Shown in pieces: positions 42,558 through 53,800 of a stretch of DNA of 64,000 nucleotides; position 1 is the first letter of the stretch, and each line of letters opens with the position of its first letter. This stretch comes from Flavobacteriales bacterium (lineage in GTDB: Bacteria > Bacteroidota > Bacteroidia > Flavobacteriales_F > PHOS-HE28): NCBI GenBank assembly GCA_016716605.1, contig JADJWA010000001.1, forward strand, positions 186,001-250,000, given 5' to 3'. The position numbers were made by a program, and so were the translations under genes. The notes beneath the pieces were generated by a model. It had not been told where the DNA came from and searched no databases. It worked only from the letters and a program-made list of their open reading frames with translations.

Positions 42558-43223
42558 GTGAACCCGCTGCTGCTCCGCATCGCAGCCTTCTCGGCCATCG
42601 CCGCAGGGCTCATCATCACGGGCTACTTCATCGTCCGGCCTTCCGACCGTCTCCCGGTCCTCCACCCGAAGCAGATCAACCCACGGCTGGTAGATGCCGA
42701 TGTGCGCCAAGCCGAGGGCGAGCACCGCATCAGCGACTTCATGCTGATCGATCAACGCGGAGACACGGTCACCCTCGCCACTGCGGAAGGGCGCATCATC
42801 ATCGCGGACTTCTTCTTCACCACCTGCCCGACCATCTGCCCGAAGATGACCACGAACCTCGCGCGCGTGCAGCAAGCCTATCCTGGCGATGCGCGGCTCA
42901 TGATCCTCTCCCACTCGGTGACGCCCGAGGCGGACAGCGTGCCCGTGCTAGCAGCCTACGCCGCGCTCCATGGCGCCGACCATGCCCAATGGCGATTCCT
43001 CACCGGAGACCGGGCGCAGATCTACCGACTCGCGCGCCGTAGCTACTTCGCGTGCCTCGACGAGGGAGATGGCGGCCTGCAGGATTTCGTGCATACCGAG
43101 AACCTGGTGCTCGTGGACCCGCAGTGGCGCTTGCGCGGATTCTATGACGGCACCAGCACCGCCGAGACCGATCGGCTCCTCGCTGACATCGAGAAGCTGA
43201 TGCGCGAAGAGGAGGAACGGTGA
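42558..43223 (+). CDS. SCO1/SenC family copper-binding protein
   Basis: SCO proteins deliver copper to cytochrome c oxidase CuA sites or act as membrane-bound thiol reductases. The 221-residue protein has an N-terminal membrane anchor (about 5-25), then a thioredoxin fold with the copper ligands C90 and C94 in FFFTTCPTICPKM and H179 in DFVHTENLVLVDP. All three ligands are present, so copper binding is likely. The start is GTG, four bases after the DUF2490 stop. No oxidase genes lie in the window. Confidence 0.9.
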   Translation: MNPLLLRIAAFSAIAAGLIITGYFIVRPSDRLPVLHPKQINPRLVDADVRQAEGEHRISDFMLIDQRGDTVTLATAEGRIIIADFFFTTCPTICPKMTTNLARVQQAYPGDARLMILSHSVTPEADSVPVLAAYAALHGADHAQWRFLTGDRAQIYRLARRSYFACLDEGDGGLQDFVHTENLVLVDPQWRLRGFYDGTSTAETDRLLADIEKLMREEEER

Positions 43224-43254
43224 ATCGTCTCCGTCACGGACTGAACTTCGCACC

Positions 43255-43878
43255 GTGCGCGCACTGCTCCTGTCCGCCTTGCTCCTGCTGTCACCTTCAC
43301 TGCCGGCCCAATCGTCCGTGCCGATGGCGCACCCCAAGCAAGGCATCGCGGACATGCTCGTGGAGTACATGGCATTGCGCTATCCCGATGCGAACCTTGC
43401 CGGCGACCTGCTCTACATCTCCGCGCGGCGGCAACGGCTCTTCCATGTGCGTGGCAGCCAACTGCTCGCGGATTTCCCGGTTGCGACCAGCAGCAATGGC
43501 CTTGGTGGCGCGCAGGACAGCTTCCGCACGCCCACCGGCCTGCACCGCGTGGCAGAGAAGCACGGAGCGCATGTCCCGCCGCTCGGGATCCTGAAAGACC
43601 GGGAATTCACCGGCCAACTCGCCGACCCCGACTTCAGCGGCGTGGACAAGGACTGGATCACCTCACGGATCCTATGGCTCGAAGGCATGGAGCCCGGCAT
43701 CAATATGGGCGAAGGCATCGATAGCTATGCGCGGTACATATACATACACGGCACGGCCAATGAGCGCAGCGTCGGCACGCCCAGCTCACGCGGATGCGTG
43801 CGCATGCGGAATGCCGACGTGATCGCCGTGTTCGATCAAGTCCCGGTGGGCGCACTGGTCGTGATCCTCGACAACTGA
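43255..43878 (+). CDS. Exported L,D-transpeptidase (YkuD)
   Basis: A 207-residue periplasmic protein with signal peptide ALLLLSPSLPAQS. The YkuD catalytic domain covers about residues 50-205, with SFRTPTGLHRV, H165 in YIYIHGTANE and C181 in SSRGCVRMRN, the classic catalytic His/Cys pair. Its Ser-Arg-Gly-Cys motif is canonical, unlike the TWGC of the L,D-transpeptidase at 3365-3973, so the two are separate branches. The start is GTG. A degraded promoter-like GAACTTCG ends four bases before it. Confidence 0.88.
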   Translation: MRALLLSALLLLSPSLPAQSSVPMAHPKQGIADMLVEYMALRYPDANLAGDLLYISARRQRLFHVRGSQLLADFPVATSSNGLGGAQDSFRTPTGLHRVAEKHGAHVPPLGILKDREFTGQLADPDFSGVDKDWITSRILWLEGMEPGINMGEGIDSYARYIYIHGTANERSVGTPSSRGCVRMRNADVIAVFDQVPVGALVVILDN

Positions 43879-43893
43879 GGCACGGGCCGCACC

Positions 43894-43901
43894 TACCTTC
43901 G
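43894..43901 (+). promoter_or_regulatory. Putative -7 promoter element of rmuC (TACCTTCG)
   Basis: TACCTTCG fits TAnnTTTG with one change and ends five bases before the GTG start of rmuC, in a 28-base gap. A message starting here would be leaderless. Confidence 0.5.
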
Positions 43902-43906
43902 GGGCC

Positions 43907-45217
43907 GTGCTCCCTGGACTTGCCATCGGACTGCTGCTCGGCTTCATCGTGGGTTACGCCTTTCACGCCTGGCGCACAGGAAAGGCGGGCTTGGAAGTGA
44001 TGGATCAGCTCCGGACCGCGCATCGCGATGAGGTCGATGGCCTTCGTACGCAGCTCAACGAGCAGGTGCGCCGGACAGAAGAGCGGACCGCCGAAGCCGG
44101 GCGCGTCGCGAACGAGTTGGCTGCTGAGAAAGAGAAGCTGAAGCACGCACTGCAGCGCCTCGATGACCAGAAAGCCGAGATCGAGCAAATGCAGCAGCGG
44201 ATGACCACCGAATTCGAGAACATCGCCAACCGTCTGCTGGCCCAGCGCGGCAAGGAGCTGAATGAGCAGCAGCAGGAGCGCCTCACCGGGATCCTCAAGC
44301 CCCTGCAGGAGCGCATCAAGGACTTTGAGGACAAGGTGCAGAAGGCCTACGACGAGGAAGGGCGGCAGCGCTTTGCCTTGAAGGGCGAGGTGGCCCGGCT
44401 GGTTGAGCAGAACCAGAGGCTTAGCCAGGATGCCAACGACCTCACCCGTGCCTTGAAAGGCGACTCACAGGCGCAAGGGGCCTGGGGCGAGATGCTCCTG
44501 GAGAAGCTGCTCGAATCATCGGGCCTGGTGAAAGGCCAGGAGTATTCGATGCAGGAGAGCACCACGCTGGCCGATGGCTCGCGCCTGCGGCCCGATGCCG
44601 TGGTGATGCTGCCTGAAGGCAAGCACATCATCATCGACAGCAAGGTGAGCCTGCTGCACTACGAGCGCTTCGCGTCAGCTACCGATGATGCGGAGCGCGA
44701 GCGCATGATGAAGCTCTTCGTGGAGAGCCTGCGCGCGCATGCGAAAGGCCTGGGCGAGAAGGACTACACCAAGCTATACGGCGTGCAGAGCGTTGACTTT
44801 GTGCTGATGTTCGTGCCCATTGAACCGGCCTTCCTGCTCGCGCTGCGCGAACGGCCAGAGGTGTTCCAAGAGGCCTATGACCGGCAGGTGGTGATGGTGA
44901 CGCACACCACCCTGATGGCCACCCTGCGCACCGTACACGGCATCTGGAAGAACGAGCGCATCGCGCAGCACCACCAGGAGATCGCGGAACGGGCCGGCGC
45001 CCTATACGAGAAATTCGTTGGCTTCACCGACGACCTGCTGAAGGTGGGCACCGAGATGAATCGCGCGAAGGACTCATACGAATCCGCCATGAAGAAGCTG
45101 GGCACCGGAAGCGGAAACCTGGTGCGGCAAGTGGAATTGATGAAGAGGCTCGGCGCGAAGACGAGCAAGAGCCTGAACGAGAAGCTGCTCGCGCGATCAA
45201 TTGGAGAGGAGCCATGA
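43907..45217 (+). CDS. rmuC: DNA recombination protein RmuC
   Basis: RmuC limits inversions at short inverted repeats and carries a predicted nuclease core. The 436-residue protein has an N-terminal membrane anchor (LPGLAIGLLLGFIVGYAFHA), a long coiled coil (about 40-180, rich in Glu, Gln and Arg), then the conserved core with GDSQAQGAWGEMLLEKLLE, SRLRPDAVVMLPEGKHIIID and VDFVLMFVPIEPAFL. These blocks are diagnostic. It starts at GTG, five bases after a promoter-like TACCTTCG, and its stop overlaps the GWxTD gene by four bases. Confidence 0.92.
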   Translation: MLPGLAIGLLLGFIVGYAFHAWRTGKAGLEVMDQLRTAHRDEVDGLRTQLNEQVRRTEERTAEAGRVANELAAEKEKLKHALQRLDDQKAEIEQMQQRMTTEFENIANRLLAQRGKELNEQQQERLTGILKPLQERIKDFEDKVQKAYDEEGRQRFALKGEVARLVEQNQRLSQDANDLTRALKGDSQAQGAWGEMLLEKLLESSGLVKGQEYSMQESTTLADGSRLRPDAVVMLPEGKHIIIDSKVSLLHYERFASATDDAERERMMKLFVESLRAHAKGLGEKDYTKLYGVQSVDFVLMFVPIEPAFLLALRERPEVFQEAYDRQVVMVTHTTLMATLRTVHGIWKNERIAQHHQEIAERAGALYEKFVGFTDDLLKVGTEMNRAKDSYESAMKKLGTGSGNLVRQVELMKRLGAKTSKSLNEKLLARSIGEEP

Positions 45218-46497
45218 GCGGGATCAGCCGATTGACCGTCCTTGTGGCCCTGGCCATCACTGCCTGCCGCGGCTCGGCGCCCATCATGCAGCGCGACAAC
45301 CTCGTGCACGTTTACGGCAAAGGGCCGGCGAGCATCCGCCTCGACGCGCGCGTGCATCACATCGACGGGGAACGTTCCGTGATCTACTTCAAGCTGAACA
45401 CGGCAGACCTGCTCTATAAGGGCGATGGCATCAGCGGTTCCTTCAAGGCTCGCGCACGCATCACGTACGGCAGTTTCCCGAATTGGGAATCGCGGCAGCT
45501 GCTCGATAGCGCCAGCACCATGGTGACCGATGTGAGCACCGCCGCAAACGAAGAACGCGAGCTGATCGGCAGCATCGCCCTTAGTCGGAATTCGGGCCGG
45601 AACTTCGTCCTGAAGGTGGTGGCCCGCGACCTGCACCGTGACAACGAGAGCGCCGTGATGCTGCGTGTGGAAGGAGCCGATGAGATGGCCCAGCAGCACT
45701 TCCTCCCGATCGACCCGAACAACGGCCTGCCCCTCTTCAGCGATCATCAACCAGCATATCGTGCCATCGCCGTGCGCAACGAGGCCCTCCCAGGCGCCAC
45801 CCTGCGCATCACCCGCCACACCATGCCCCAGCACATGCCCTCACCGGTATTCAGCACCGATGCGCGCGACCGCAGCGATCCGCAGGCGGACAGCTCCTTC
45901 ACGGTGGTCATGGATTCCACGGGCCGGTGCGACCTGCCTCCGCTGGGCCCCGGCATCTATCACTTCGCCAAGGATTCGCTTGCTGCGGGCCTGAGCCCCG
46001 GCTATACGCTGGTGCTGCTTGAAAAGGCCTTCCCGTGGGTGGACCATGCCGAGGACCTGCTGAAGCCCTTGCGCTACATCACCAGCCTCCAGGAATTCGA
46101 GCGTATCAGCAAGGAGGCCGATACGCGCAAGGCGGTCGAGCGCTTCTGGATCGATGCGTCAGGCGATCGCGAGCGCGCACGCGAGGCGCTACGGATCTAT
46201 TATGGCCGGGCGGAGAACGCCAACCGCCACTTCAGCGCGCTCACCGAAGGCTGGCGCACCGATCGAGGACTGGTTCACATCATCTTCGGCACCCCCACCA
46301 CCATCTACCGGAGCGATCGCGGCGAGACCTGGACCTACGGCGAAGAGAACAACATCATGAGCCTCTCCTTCAATTTCGTGCGGCGCAAAAGCGCATTGAC
46401 GGACAACGATCTCTGGCTCGAGCGTGATGCCACCTTGAAGGGCGCCTGGTACCGCAACGTGGAGAGCTGGAGGAATGGAAGGGTATATCAGAATTGA
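45214..46497 (+). CDS. GWxTD domain-containing lipoprotein
   Basis: A 427-residue exported protein with a signal LVALAITAC whose Cys may be lipidated. The long N-terminal beta-rich part has no clear family. The C-terminal ~130 residues form the GWxTD domain: RYITSLQEFERI, AVERFWIDASGDRERAREALR, EGWRTDRGLVHIIFGTPTTI and ETWTYGEENNIMSLSFNFV. GWxTD proteins are common in Bacteroidetes and their function is unresolved. It is translationally coupled to rmuC by an ATGA overlap. Confidence 0.85.
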   Translation: MSGISRLTVLVALAITACRGSAPIMQRDNLVHVYGKGPASIRLDARVHHIDGERSVIYFKLNTADLLYKGDGISGSFKARARITYGSFPNWESRQLLDSASTMVTDVSTAANEERELIGSIALSRNSGRNFVLKVVARDLHRDNESAVMLRVEGADEMAQQHFLPIDPNNGLPLFSDHQPAYRAIAVRNEALPGATLRITRHTMPQHMPSPVFSTDARDRSDPQADSSFTVVMDSTGRCDLPPLGPGIYHFAKDSLAAGLSPGYTLVLLEKAFPWVDHAEDLLKPLRYITSLQEFERISKEADTRKAVERFWIDASGDRERAREALRIYYGRAENANRHFSALTEGWRTDRGLVHIIFGTPTTIYRSDRGETWTYGEENNIMSLSFNFVRRKSALTDNDLWLERDATLKGAWYRNVESWRNGRVYQN

Positions 46498-46601
46498 GGC
46501 TGAAGGATCATGGTTTCGGAACTGTAGCGTCTCCCGCCAGATGGCTGGGACACCGGGTTGACTCGCCAGGCTGAAGGTTGAACGCAAGACGAACAAGGAG
46601 C

Positions 46602-47342
46602 ATGCGCGACAAGGAGCTGATTTGCGGAGCACACGCGGTGATCGAGGCGATCCGCGCAGGCAAGAATGTAGAGAAGCTGTTGCTGCGCCGTGAGGCTGGC
46701 GGAGAAGGCATCCGGGAGATCCGAGCGCTGGCCTTGGAGCGCGGCATACCGTGGCAACCCGTGCCCGTGGAGAAGCTCGACCGGCTCACGCGCACCGAGC
46801 ATCAAGGTGTGATCGCGCTGTTGAGCCCGGTTGATGAGCAGGACCTCGACGAGGTCATCGCGCAAGCCTACGAGCGGGGTGAAGCGCCATTGATCATTGC
46901 ACTTGATGGCGTCACGGACGTGCGCAACCTCGGCGCGATCGCCCGCAGCGCCGAGTGCTTCGGGGCGCATGCCCTGCTGGTGCCCAAGCAAGGAACAGCG
47001 CGCTTAGGCAGCGATGCCGTGAAAAGCAGCGCCGGCGCCTTGATGCGCAAACCGGTTTGCCGGGTATCGCGCTTGACCGAAGGATTGAATCGCGCTCGCG
47101 CGCATGGGCTGCGCATCGTTGCCCTCACCGAGAAAGCCAGCACTACCCTGCACGGCACCGACCTCAGCGGCCCGCTTGTGGTGGTGCTCGGTGACGAAGG
47201 GGAAGGGATTTCGGACCCTGTGCTGCGCATGGCCGATGCCTTGGCGAGCATTCCCATGGCCGGCAGCATCGGTTCGCTCAATGTGAGCGTAGCCGGCGGC
47301 ATTGCCTTGCACGCCGTGCTCCACGCCCGGATGGCCGGGTAG
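46602..47342 (+). CDS. rlmB: 23S rRNA (guanosine(2251)-2'-O)-methyltransferase
   Basis: RlmB methylates the ribose of G2251 in the 23S rRNA P loop. The 246-residue SPOUT enzyme has an N-terminal substrate domain (ELICGAHAVIEAIRAGK) and the three knot motifs: DGVTDVRNLGAIARSAECFG, VVVLGDEGEGIS and IPMAGSIGSLNVSVAGGIAL. I chose ATG 46602, the standard RlmB start, which has AAGGAG immediately upstream; an in-frame TTG at 46578 is possible. The 104-base gap before it contains a direct repeat of GGCTGAAGG with no other visible meaning. Confidence 0.93.
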   Translation: MRDKELICGAHAVIEAIRAGKNVEKLLLRREAGGEGIREIRALALERGIPWQPVPVEKLDRLTRTEHQGVIALLSPVDEQDLDEVIAQAYERGEAPLIIALDGVTDVRNLGAIARSAECFGAHALLVPKQGTARLGSDAVKSSAGALMRKPVCRVSRLTEGLNRARAHGLRIVALTEKASTTLHGTDLSGPLVVVLGDEGEGISDPVLRMADALASIPMAGSIGSLNVSVAGGIALHAVLHARMAG

Positions 47343-47372
47343 AATCCATCGGGTGCATGCGCTTGGCCGGCC

Positions 47373-47387
47373 TGCCCTGAGAGGGCA
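47373..47387 (+). terminator. Possible hairpin downstream of rlmB
   Basis: TGCCCT-GAG-AGGGCA is a perfect 6-bp stem 30 bases after the rlmB stop, without a T-run. It could end or stabilise the transcript. The remainder of the 154-base gap before the next gene shows no clear promoter element. Confidence 0.3.
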
Positions 47388-47496
47388 TCCAACGGTCCGC
47401 GCCCGGAACATTCCAGCGCCCGAACCGGTATAAGGCGTCCGGAAAACGACCGGCCGCTGCGGACCACTCATCCGGACGGCCCTGAACAACAGGACC

Positions 47497-47862
47497 ATGA
47501 AGCAGATCACAGGCTTCGGTTACGTGGTGGCGATCGCCACGTTCCTGCTCACCAGCACCAGCGGCGCGGCACAAGGGCATGCACCTGCCACAGCCTACGC
47601 AGTTCGCGTCGAAGGCCTTACAAGCGAGGACCGCGATGCACTAAGACTCCAATTGAAGAACCAGAGTGACCTGCAACTGATCTATGCCTGTGTGCCGGCT
47701 GGCGTGCTGGTCTTCGAAAGCGGTCCCGGAACCACGCCGGAAACGCGCAAGCTCCGCGCAAATGCACTCGTGCGCTCAAGGACGGAAGCAACGAGCATCA
47801 CCGAGCTGCCCGAAGGCTTGGCCGGTGCCGAGGCCGCATGCGCCCAAACCCGGAACCGATGA
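47497..47862 (+). CDS. Small exported protein coupled to the SprB-like adhesin
   Basis: A 121-residue protein with signal peptide GYVVAIATFLLTSTSGAAQG. The mature ~90 residues have the pattern YAVRVEGLTSEDRDALRLQL, LIYACVPAGVLVFES and SRTEATSITELPEGLAGAEA, which reads as a beta-alpha-beta ferredoxin-like domain with two lone Cys. I recognise no named family. The stop codon overlaps the start of the giant adhesin (ATGA), so translation is coupled and it may assist that protein's export or folding. Confidence 0.65.
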   Translation: MKQITGFGYVVAIATFLLTSTSGAAQGHAPATAYAVRVEGLTSEDRDALRLQLKNQSDLQLIYACVPAGVLVFESGPGTTPETRKLRANALVRSRTEATSITELPEGLAGAEAACAQTRNR

Positions 47863-50800
47863 GGAGCCTGTCCCGCGTACTTCAGCCATTCTCCTTCGCC
47901 GGCCTTTACGCCGGTTTTCTGGCATCGGCGCCTTTGCAGGCCCAGCTCACCGTTGCCCCCCAGGCCGACCTGCAGCAATTAGCCGAGGCCATCAGCGGAC
48001 CTGGCGTGCTGATCAGCAATCCATCCATCACCTGCCACGCTGAAGGCTACGGGGAGTTCAGCTACGCCGGGAGCCTTTGGGGCCTGGAGAGCGGCGCAAT
48101 CCTGTCCAGCGGCCGCATCACGGAAGCCATCGGGCCCAACGATGCCGAGAACAAGACCTTCCAGCAAGGCACCTCCGGCAGCAGCTTGCTCAACACGGTG
48201 ACCGGCCGCAGCACGCGTGACGCGTGCCAGTTCGAGTTCGACATCATCCCCAGCGGAGATAGCCTCCGCTTCGATTTCGTCTTCGGCAGCGAGGAGTACA
48301 ATGAATGGGTTGGCTCCCAATACAATGATGTCTTCGGCTTCTTCATCAGCGGCCCGGGCATCATCGGGGACCCAGGCATCGGGGCCGACCGCAACATCGC
48401 CTTGGTGCCGGGCACCAGCGACCCGGTGGCGATCAACAACGTGAATGCCGGCCAGAACAGCACGTACTACCAGTACAACGCTGGTGGCCAGCAGCTCCAG
48501 ATGGATGGATTCACCACCGGCCTTGTGGCGCGCAGCACGGTGCAGCCCTGCCAGACCTACCACCTGAAGCTCGTAGTGGCCGATGCCAGTGACCGCAAGT
48601 TCGACAGTTGGGTATTCATCGAGCGCATCTCCAGCCCGAGCGTCTCGCTGAGCACGCGAACGGTAAACGGCACGGCCAACATGGTCGAAGGCTGCAACCC
48701 CGGCTGGATCCGCTTCTCAAGGGACCCCGTGGAGCAGGACCCGCTCACGCTAACCTATTACCTGCAGGGCACCGCGATCAACGGGTCGGATTATTCCGCC
48801 ATCGGCGATGTGAGCCCGAGCGCTCCGAAGACGATCATCATCCCGGCCGGAGAGGCTTACGTGGAGCAGCCCGTGAATCCCTTGGCCGATGCGGTGAATG
48901 AGCCGACGGAGGTCCTGCGCATCATCCTGGGCAATCCGAATTGCCCGGGCCTCGCCATCGATTCGATCGACTTCGACCTCACCGATACGCTGATCGCCAC
49001 CGTTGAGCCCTTTGGCATGCAGACCATCTGTAGCGGCGGAAGCGTCCAGTTCGATGTGCAGGGCGGTTTGGTGTACGCCTGGAGCCCGGCGACCGGCCTG
49101 AATTGCTCCGATTGCCCGAACCCCGTTGCGTCACCGTCGGCGAACACCAATTACTCCGTGGTGATAAACGAAGGCACTTGCGTGCGCACGGTGAGCCGCC
49201 TGGTGCGCGTGAGCAATCCTGCGATCGCCAGCACATCAACCCAGCCGCTATGCGATGGCAGCACCAACGGTGCCATCAACATCACCGTGAGCGACGGCAT
49301 TGCGCCCTACTCCTTCAACTGGACCGGCCCCAACGGCTTCACTTCCGCCAGCGAAGACCTCGTGAACATCGCTGCCGGCGCGTACACCCTTGCGGTCAAT
49401 GATGCATTCGGTTGCAGCAACGTTCAGAGCTACGACCTCGGCTCACCGCAACCGCTGGCGATATCGCTCGTCCCGAGCATCCTGGTATTCGGGCAGAACA
49501 TCGCCTGCCATGGCGCCGGCACCGGCACGCTGAGCCTTACGATCACCGGTGGATCCGCACCGCATGCCGTGCTATGGACGGGCCCCAACGGCTTCAGCTC
49601 CAACCAACAGAACCTGACAGGGATCGCGGCCGGCGATTACCAAGTGACCGTGACCGATGCCAACGGCTGCACGGCCGCAGGCAGTTACACGATGAGCCAA
49701 TCACCCGCCCTGAGCGGAGCGATCAGCGGCGTTCAGCACGTCAGCTGCAACGGCGGAAGCAACGGCCAAGCCACGGTGACCGCGAGCGGCGGCATGCCCC
49801 CATACGCCTTCAGCTGGAACAGCGCGCCAGCGCAGACCGGAGCAACCGCCACCGGCCTCCCTGCGGGCAACTACTCCGTGACCATTACCGATGGTTACGG
49901 CTGCACGGCACAAGCCGCTGTGGCGATCACCGAACCGGCCACGGTCCTCACAGTGGGGATCACCGGCACTACCGATGTGCTCTGCCACGATGGCCTGCAA
50001 GGCACGGCGCAAGCCCAAGCCGGCGGTGGCACCGCGCCGTACTTCTATTCGTGGAACAGCATGCCGCCGCAATTCGATGCCAATGCCATTGGCCTCCCTC
50101 AGGGCAGCTACACCGTGACCGTGACCGATGCTCAGGGATGCACTGCCCAAGCCGTAGCCAGCATCGGTGGGCCGCAGTTCGAGGTGTGGGCCTTTGCGGA
50201 AAGCGTGGCGCCTGTGAGCTGCTTCGGCCTCAGCGATGGCTCAGCCACGCTCGACGTGAGCGGCGGCAGCGGATCCTACACCATCACGTGGAACACCACA
50301 CCACCACAATCGGGCCTCACGGCTACGGGCCTAGGACCCGGCATGTACTGGGCCCTGGTGATCGACAACAACGGTTGCGACCACGAGAAGTGGGTGCCTG
50401 TGGAGATCCTCGGGCCTGCTGCTCCGCTTGAACTGGAGGTGGCGCAAGCCGATATCACCTGCGCGGGCGTCGACAATGGCTCATTGGACCTGACGATCAG
50501 CGGAGGACTGTCGCCGTACTCGCATACATGGTCCGATGACTTCGGCGGCAGCACCGGCGTTGAGGACCTCAGCGGCCTCGACCCCGGAGTCTATCACCTG
50601 CAAGTGAGCGACGCCGGCGGATGCACCATCGACACGAGCTTCACCATCACGGCGCCTGCACCGATCAGCGCCACCGCGCAGATCACACCGGCTGCCTGCG
50701 CAAGCACCCTTACAGGGGCGATTGACCTGAGCGTAAGCGGCGGCACTGCGCCCTACGCATACATCTGGAGCTCGGCCAGCGGCTTCAGCGCCAGCACCGA

Positions 50801-53800
50801 GGACATCAATGGCATCGGAGCCGGCAGCTACATCGCGATCGTGATCGATGCGAATGGCTGCCAGTACGTGAACGGCTACAACGTATCGCAGCCCGGCGGC
50901 TTGCAGGCCAATCTGAGCGTTATTGACCAGAATGGCTACGGTACCAGCTGCTCCGGCGTGAATGATGGCGCGATTGACCTGACCGTGCAGGGCGGTATTG
51001 CCCCATACGATATCATCTGGTCCGGACCGAATGGCTTCTCCAGCAGCGCCGAGGACATCAGTGGCCTGGAGCCCGGGACCTACACCGCGCAGGTGATTGA
51101 CAGCAATGGCTGCATCATCGCCGCGCAGGATTCCATCACGGCTCCTTCACCGTTGGTGGCCGATGCCGTCAGTGCTCTGTTCAACGGCTACAGCGTGAGC
51201 TGCCACGGCGGAACCGATGGAGCGATCAATCTCGCGCTCAGCGGAGGCGCAGCGCCCTTCACTGTGATATGGACCGGACCGAACGGCTACAGCTCGAGCA
51301 ATACCTCGATCGCCGCACTGGCAGCCGGAGAATACCAAGCAGCCATCACTGATGCCAATGGCTGCTCCGCTTCGGCTATCGCAATGCTCACGGAGCCCCC
51401 GTTGCTCAGCGCAACCGCACAAGCCTTCGCCTGGCCCAGCGGAAGCAACATCTCCTGCGCCGGAGCGACCGATGGATCCATCGATCTGGGCATTGCCGGG
51501 GGCATCGCTCCGTATGGCATCAATTGGACCGATGGCCTCGGCTACACCGCCACCACGGAAGACCTTGATAGCCTTTCCGCCGGTGGTTATCAGGCCTTGA
51601 TCACGGACGCCAATGGCTGCATCACGAATGCCTTCGCTTTGATCACCGCGCCCGACCCGATCCTGCTCACAGCGCAAGCCGCTCTGATCAACAACAGCAA
51701 CGTGAGCTGCTATGGTGCAATGGACGGATCGGTCGATGCGACGGTTATCGGCGGATCGGCGCCGTACACCTTCGCTTGGAGCAACGGCGAAACCACGGAA
51801 GACCTCATTGGTATCGGTGCGGGCGCGTACACGTTGACCGTCACCGATGCGCACGGATGCGCGTCGAGCGTTTCAATCACGCTGGATGAGCCATCACCCA
51901 TCAGCGTCGATCTCCTTGCAGTCACTGCTCCGGGCGGCGCCCACGTGAGCTGCCATGGCTCATCGGACGGTACCATCACCAGCACCGTCACTGGAGGCGA
52001 ATCGCCCCTGAGCTACGCCTGGAGCGGACCAAACGGATTCACCCATTCCGACGCTTCGCCCTCCGGGCTTGGCGCCGGCCTGTACAGCCTGATCGTCACC
52101 GACGGGCAGGGCTGCTCCGCGGCAGCAGAACTGACCTTGATGGAGCCGCTTCCGGTCATCGCTTCAATCAGCGCCACCCTGCACAACGGCTTCGCCATAG
52201 CCTGCGCCGGCCAGACCAGTGGCAGCGCTGAGGCCAGCGCCAACGGCGGAACAGGCAGCTACAGCTTCGTCTGGAGCGGACCCGGCGGGTTCAGCAGCCC
52301 CAATGCTTCGATCAGCGGCCTCCCGGCAGGCAGTTACACGGTGATCGTCACCGATGCCAACGGCTGCACCGGATCGGCCAGTGCTGACCTTCTTGAACCT
52401 CAAGTGCTCGATGCCACGATCAGCATCACCGACCTGGGCGGCTTTCACGTAAGCTGCAACGGCAATGATGGCAGCGCCGAAGCGGTGCTCAATGGCGGCA
52501 CGGCCCCCTACGCGACCGTGTGGACCGGGCCCGATGGATTCAGCAGCACGCTGGCCTCGGTCTCCGGGCTCGCTTCCGGCGATTATCAGCTCACCGTCAC
52601 CGACGCGAATGGCTGCACGCTCAGCGAGACCATCACGCTCACGGCGCCCATGCCGGTGGAAGCCACCTTCGCAATCTCCGCCAATAACTGCCCGGATGAG
52701 GCGAATGGCAGCATCGATGGCGCGATCACCGGCGGTGCGGGCTCATACGCATACACCTGGAGCGGCCCGAACGGGTTCACCAGCACGGATGAGGACCTGA
52801 GCGGCCTGAGTTCCGGCACATACAGCCTCATGGTTACGGATGCCCTCGGCTGCAGCGGATCATTCAGCGCGGAACTCATCGGCCCAGCGCCGATCAACAG
52901 CGGCACTTATGTCTCCTTCTATGGCCTGTACAACCTGCAGTGCATGGGCGACAGCAGCGGCGTACTCGACCTGACCCCGGTCGGTGGCACCACGCCCTTC
53001 AGCGTAGCGATCAGCGGTCCGGGCGGCTTCCAATCCACCGCGCTTACCAATGGTTCACTCGTAGCGGGTGAATACTTGATCACCATCACCGATGCCAACG
53101 GCTGCGCGATGGATACGCTGGTGACCCTCACGGAGCCGGGCACGCAGGTGGACGCGCAGCTCAGCGTGAGCGTTTACCCCAGCGGTACCAATGTGAGCTG
53201 CTACGGCGCGAGCGACGGCTGGATCGACGCCACCATCACCGGCGGCAGCGGCCCCTACACCTTCGATTGGCGCGGGCCGGACAGCCTTGCCTTCAGCAGC
53301 GAGGACATCTTCAACCTGCCGGCGGGCACCTATGCCTACGAACTGGTAGTTACCGACGCGAACCAATGCGCCTTCAGCACCACGGTTACCCTGACGCAGC
53401 CTGATAGCGCGATGCAAGCCAATGCCGCGATCAGTGCATACAACGGCTTCGGCGTGAGCTGCGAAGGCAGCAGCGACGGCGCGATCGACCTGAGCTATGG
53501 CGGCGGCAACGGCGGTTACTCGGTGAGCTGGGCCGGACCGAACGGCTTCACCTCCAACGACGAAGACCTCAGCGGCCTCACCAATGGCACCTACACCGTG
53601 ACCATCACCGACTTGAACGGCTGCGAGCTCGTGCAAGCCTATACCCTCGATGCGCCTCCTATCATCGCGACCACTCTATCGCCCTCGGACTTCAACGGGA
53701 ACGGAGTCAGCTGCGCCGGTGCGAATGACGGTGGCATCAGCGCCGCCATCACAGGCGGTACCGGGCCTTACGCTTTGTCATGGAGCGGGCCGGGCAGCTT

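Noticed and set aside
42558..43223. SCO gene considered as a sign of a cytochrome oxidase locus
   Set aside because: No oxidase, haem or other electron-transport gene occurs nearby; the neighbours are a DUF2490 barrel and an L,D-transpeptidase.
43255..43878. Possible pairing of the two L,D-transpeptidase genes as recent duplicates
   Set aside because: They differ in anchoring (lipoprotein against signal peptide), length around the domain and active-site motif (TWGC against SRGC), so they are separate family branches.
46498..46601. Two copies of GGCTGAAGG before rlmB as an operator or attachment site
   Set aside because: A nine-base direct repeat in a short gap can arise by chance, and no integrase or regulator context supports a role.
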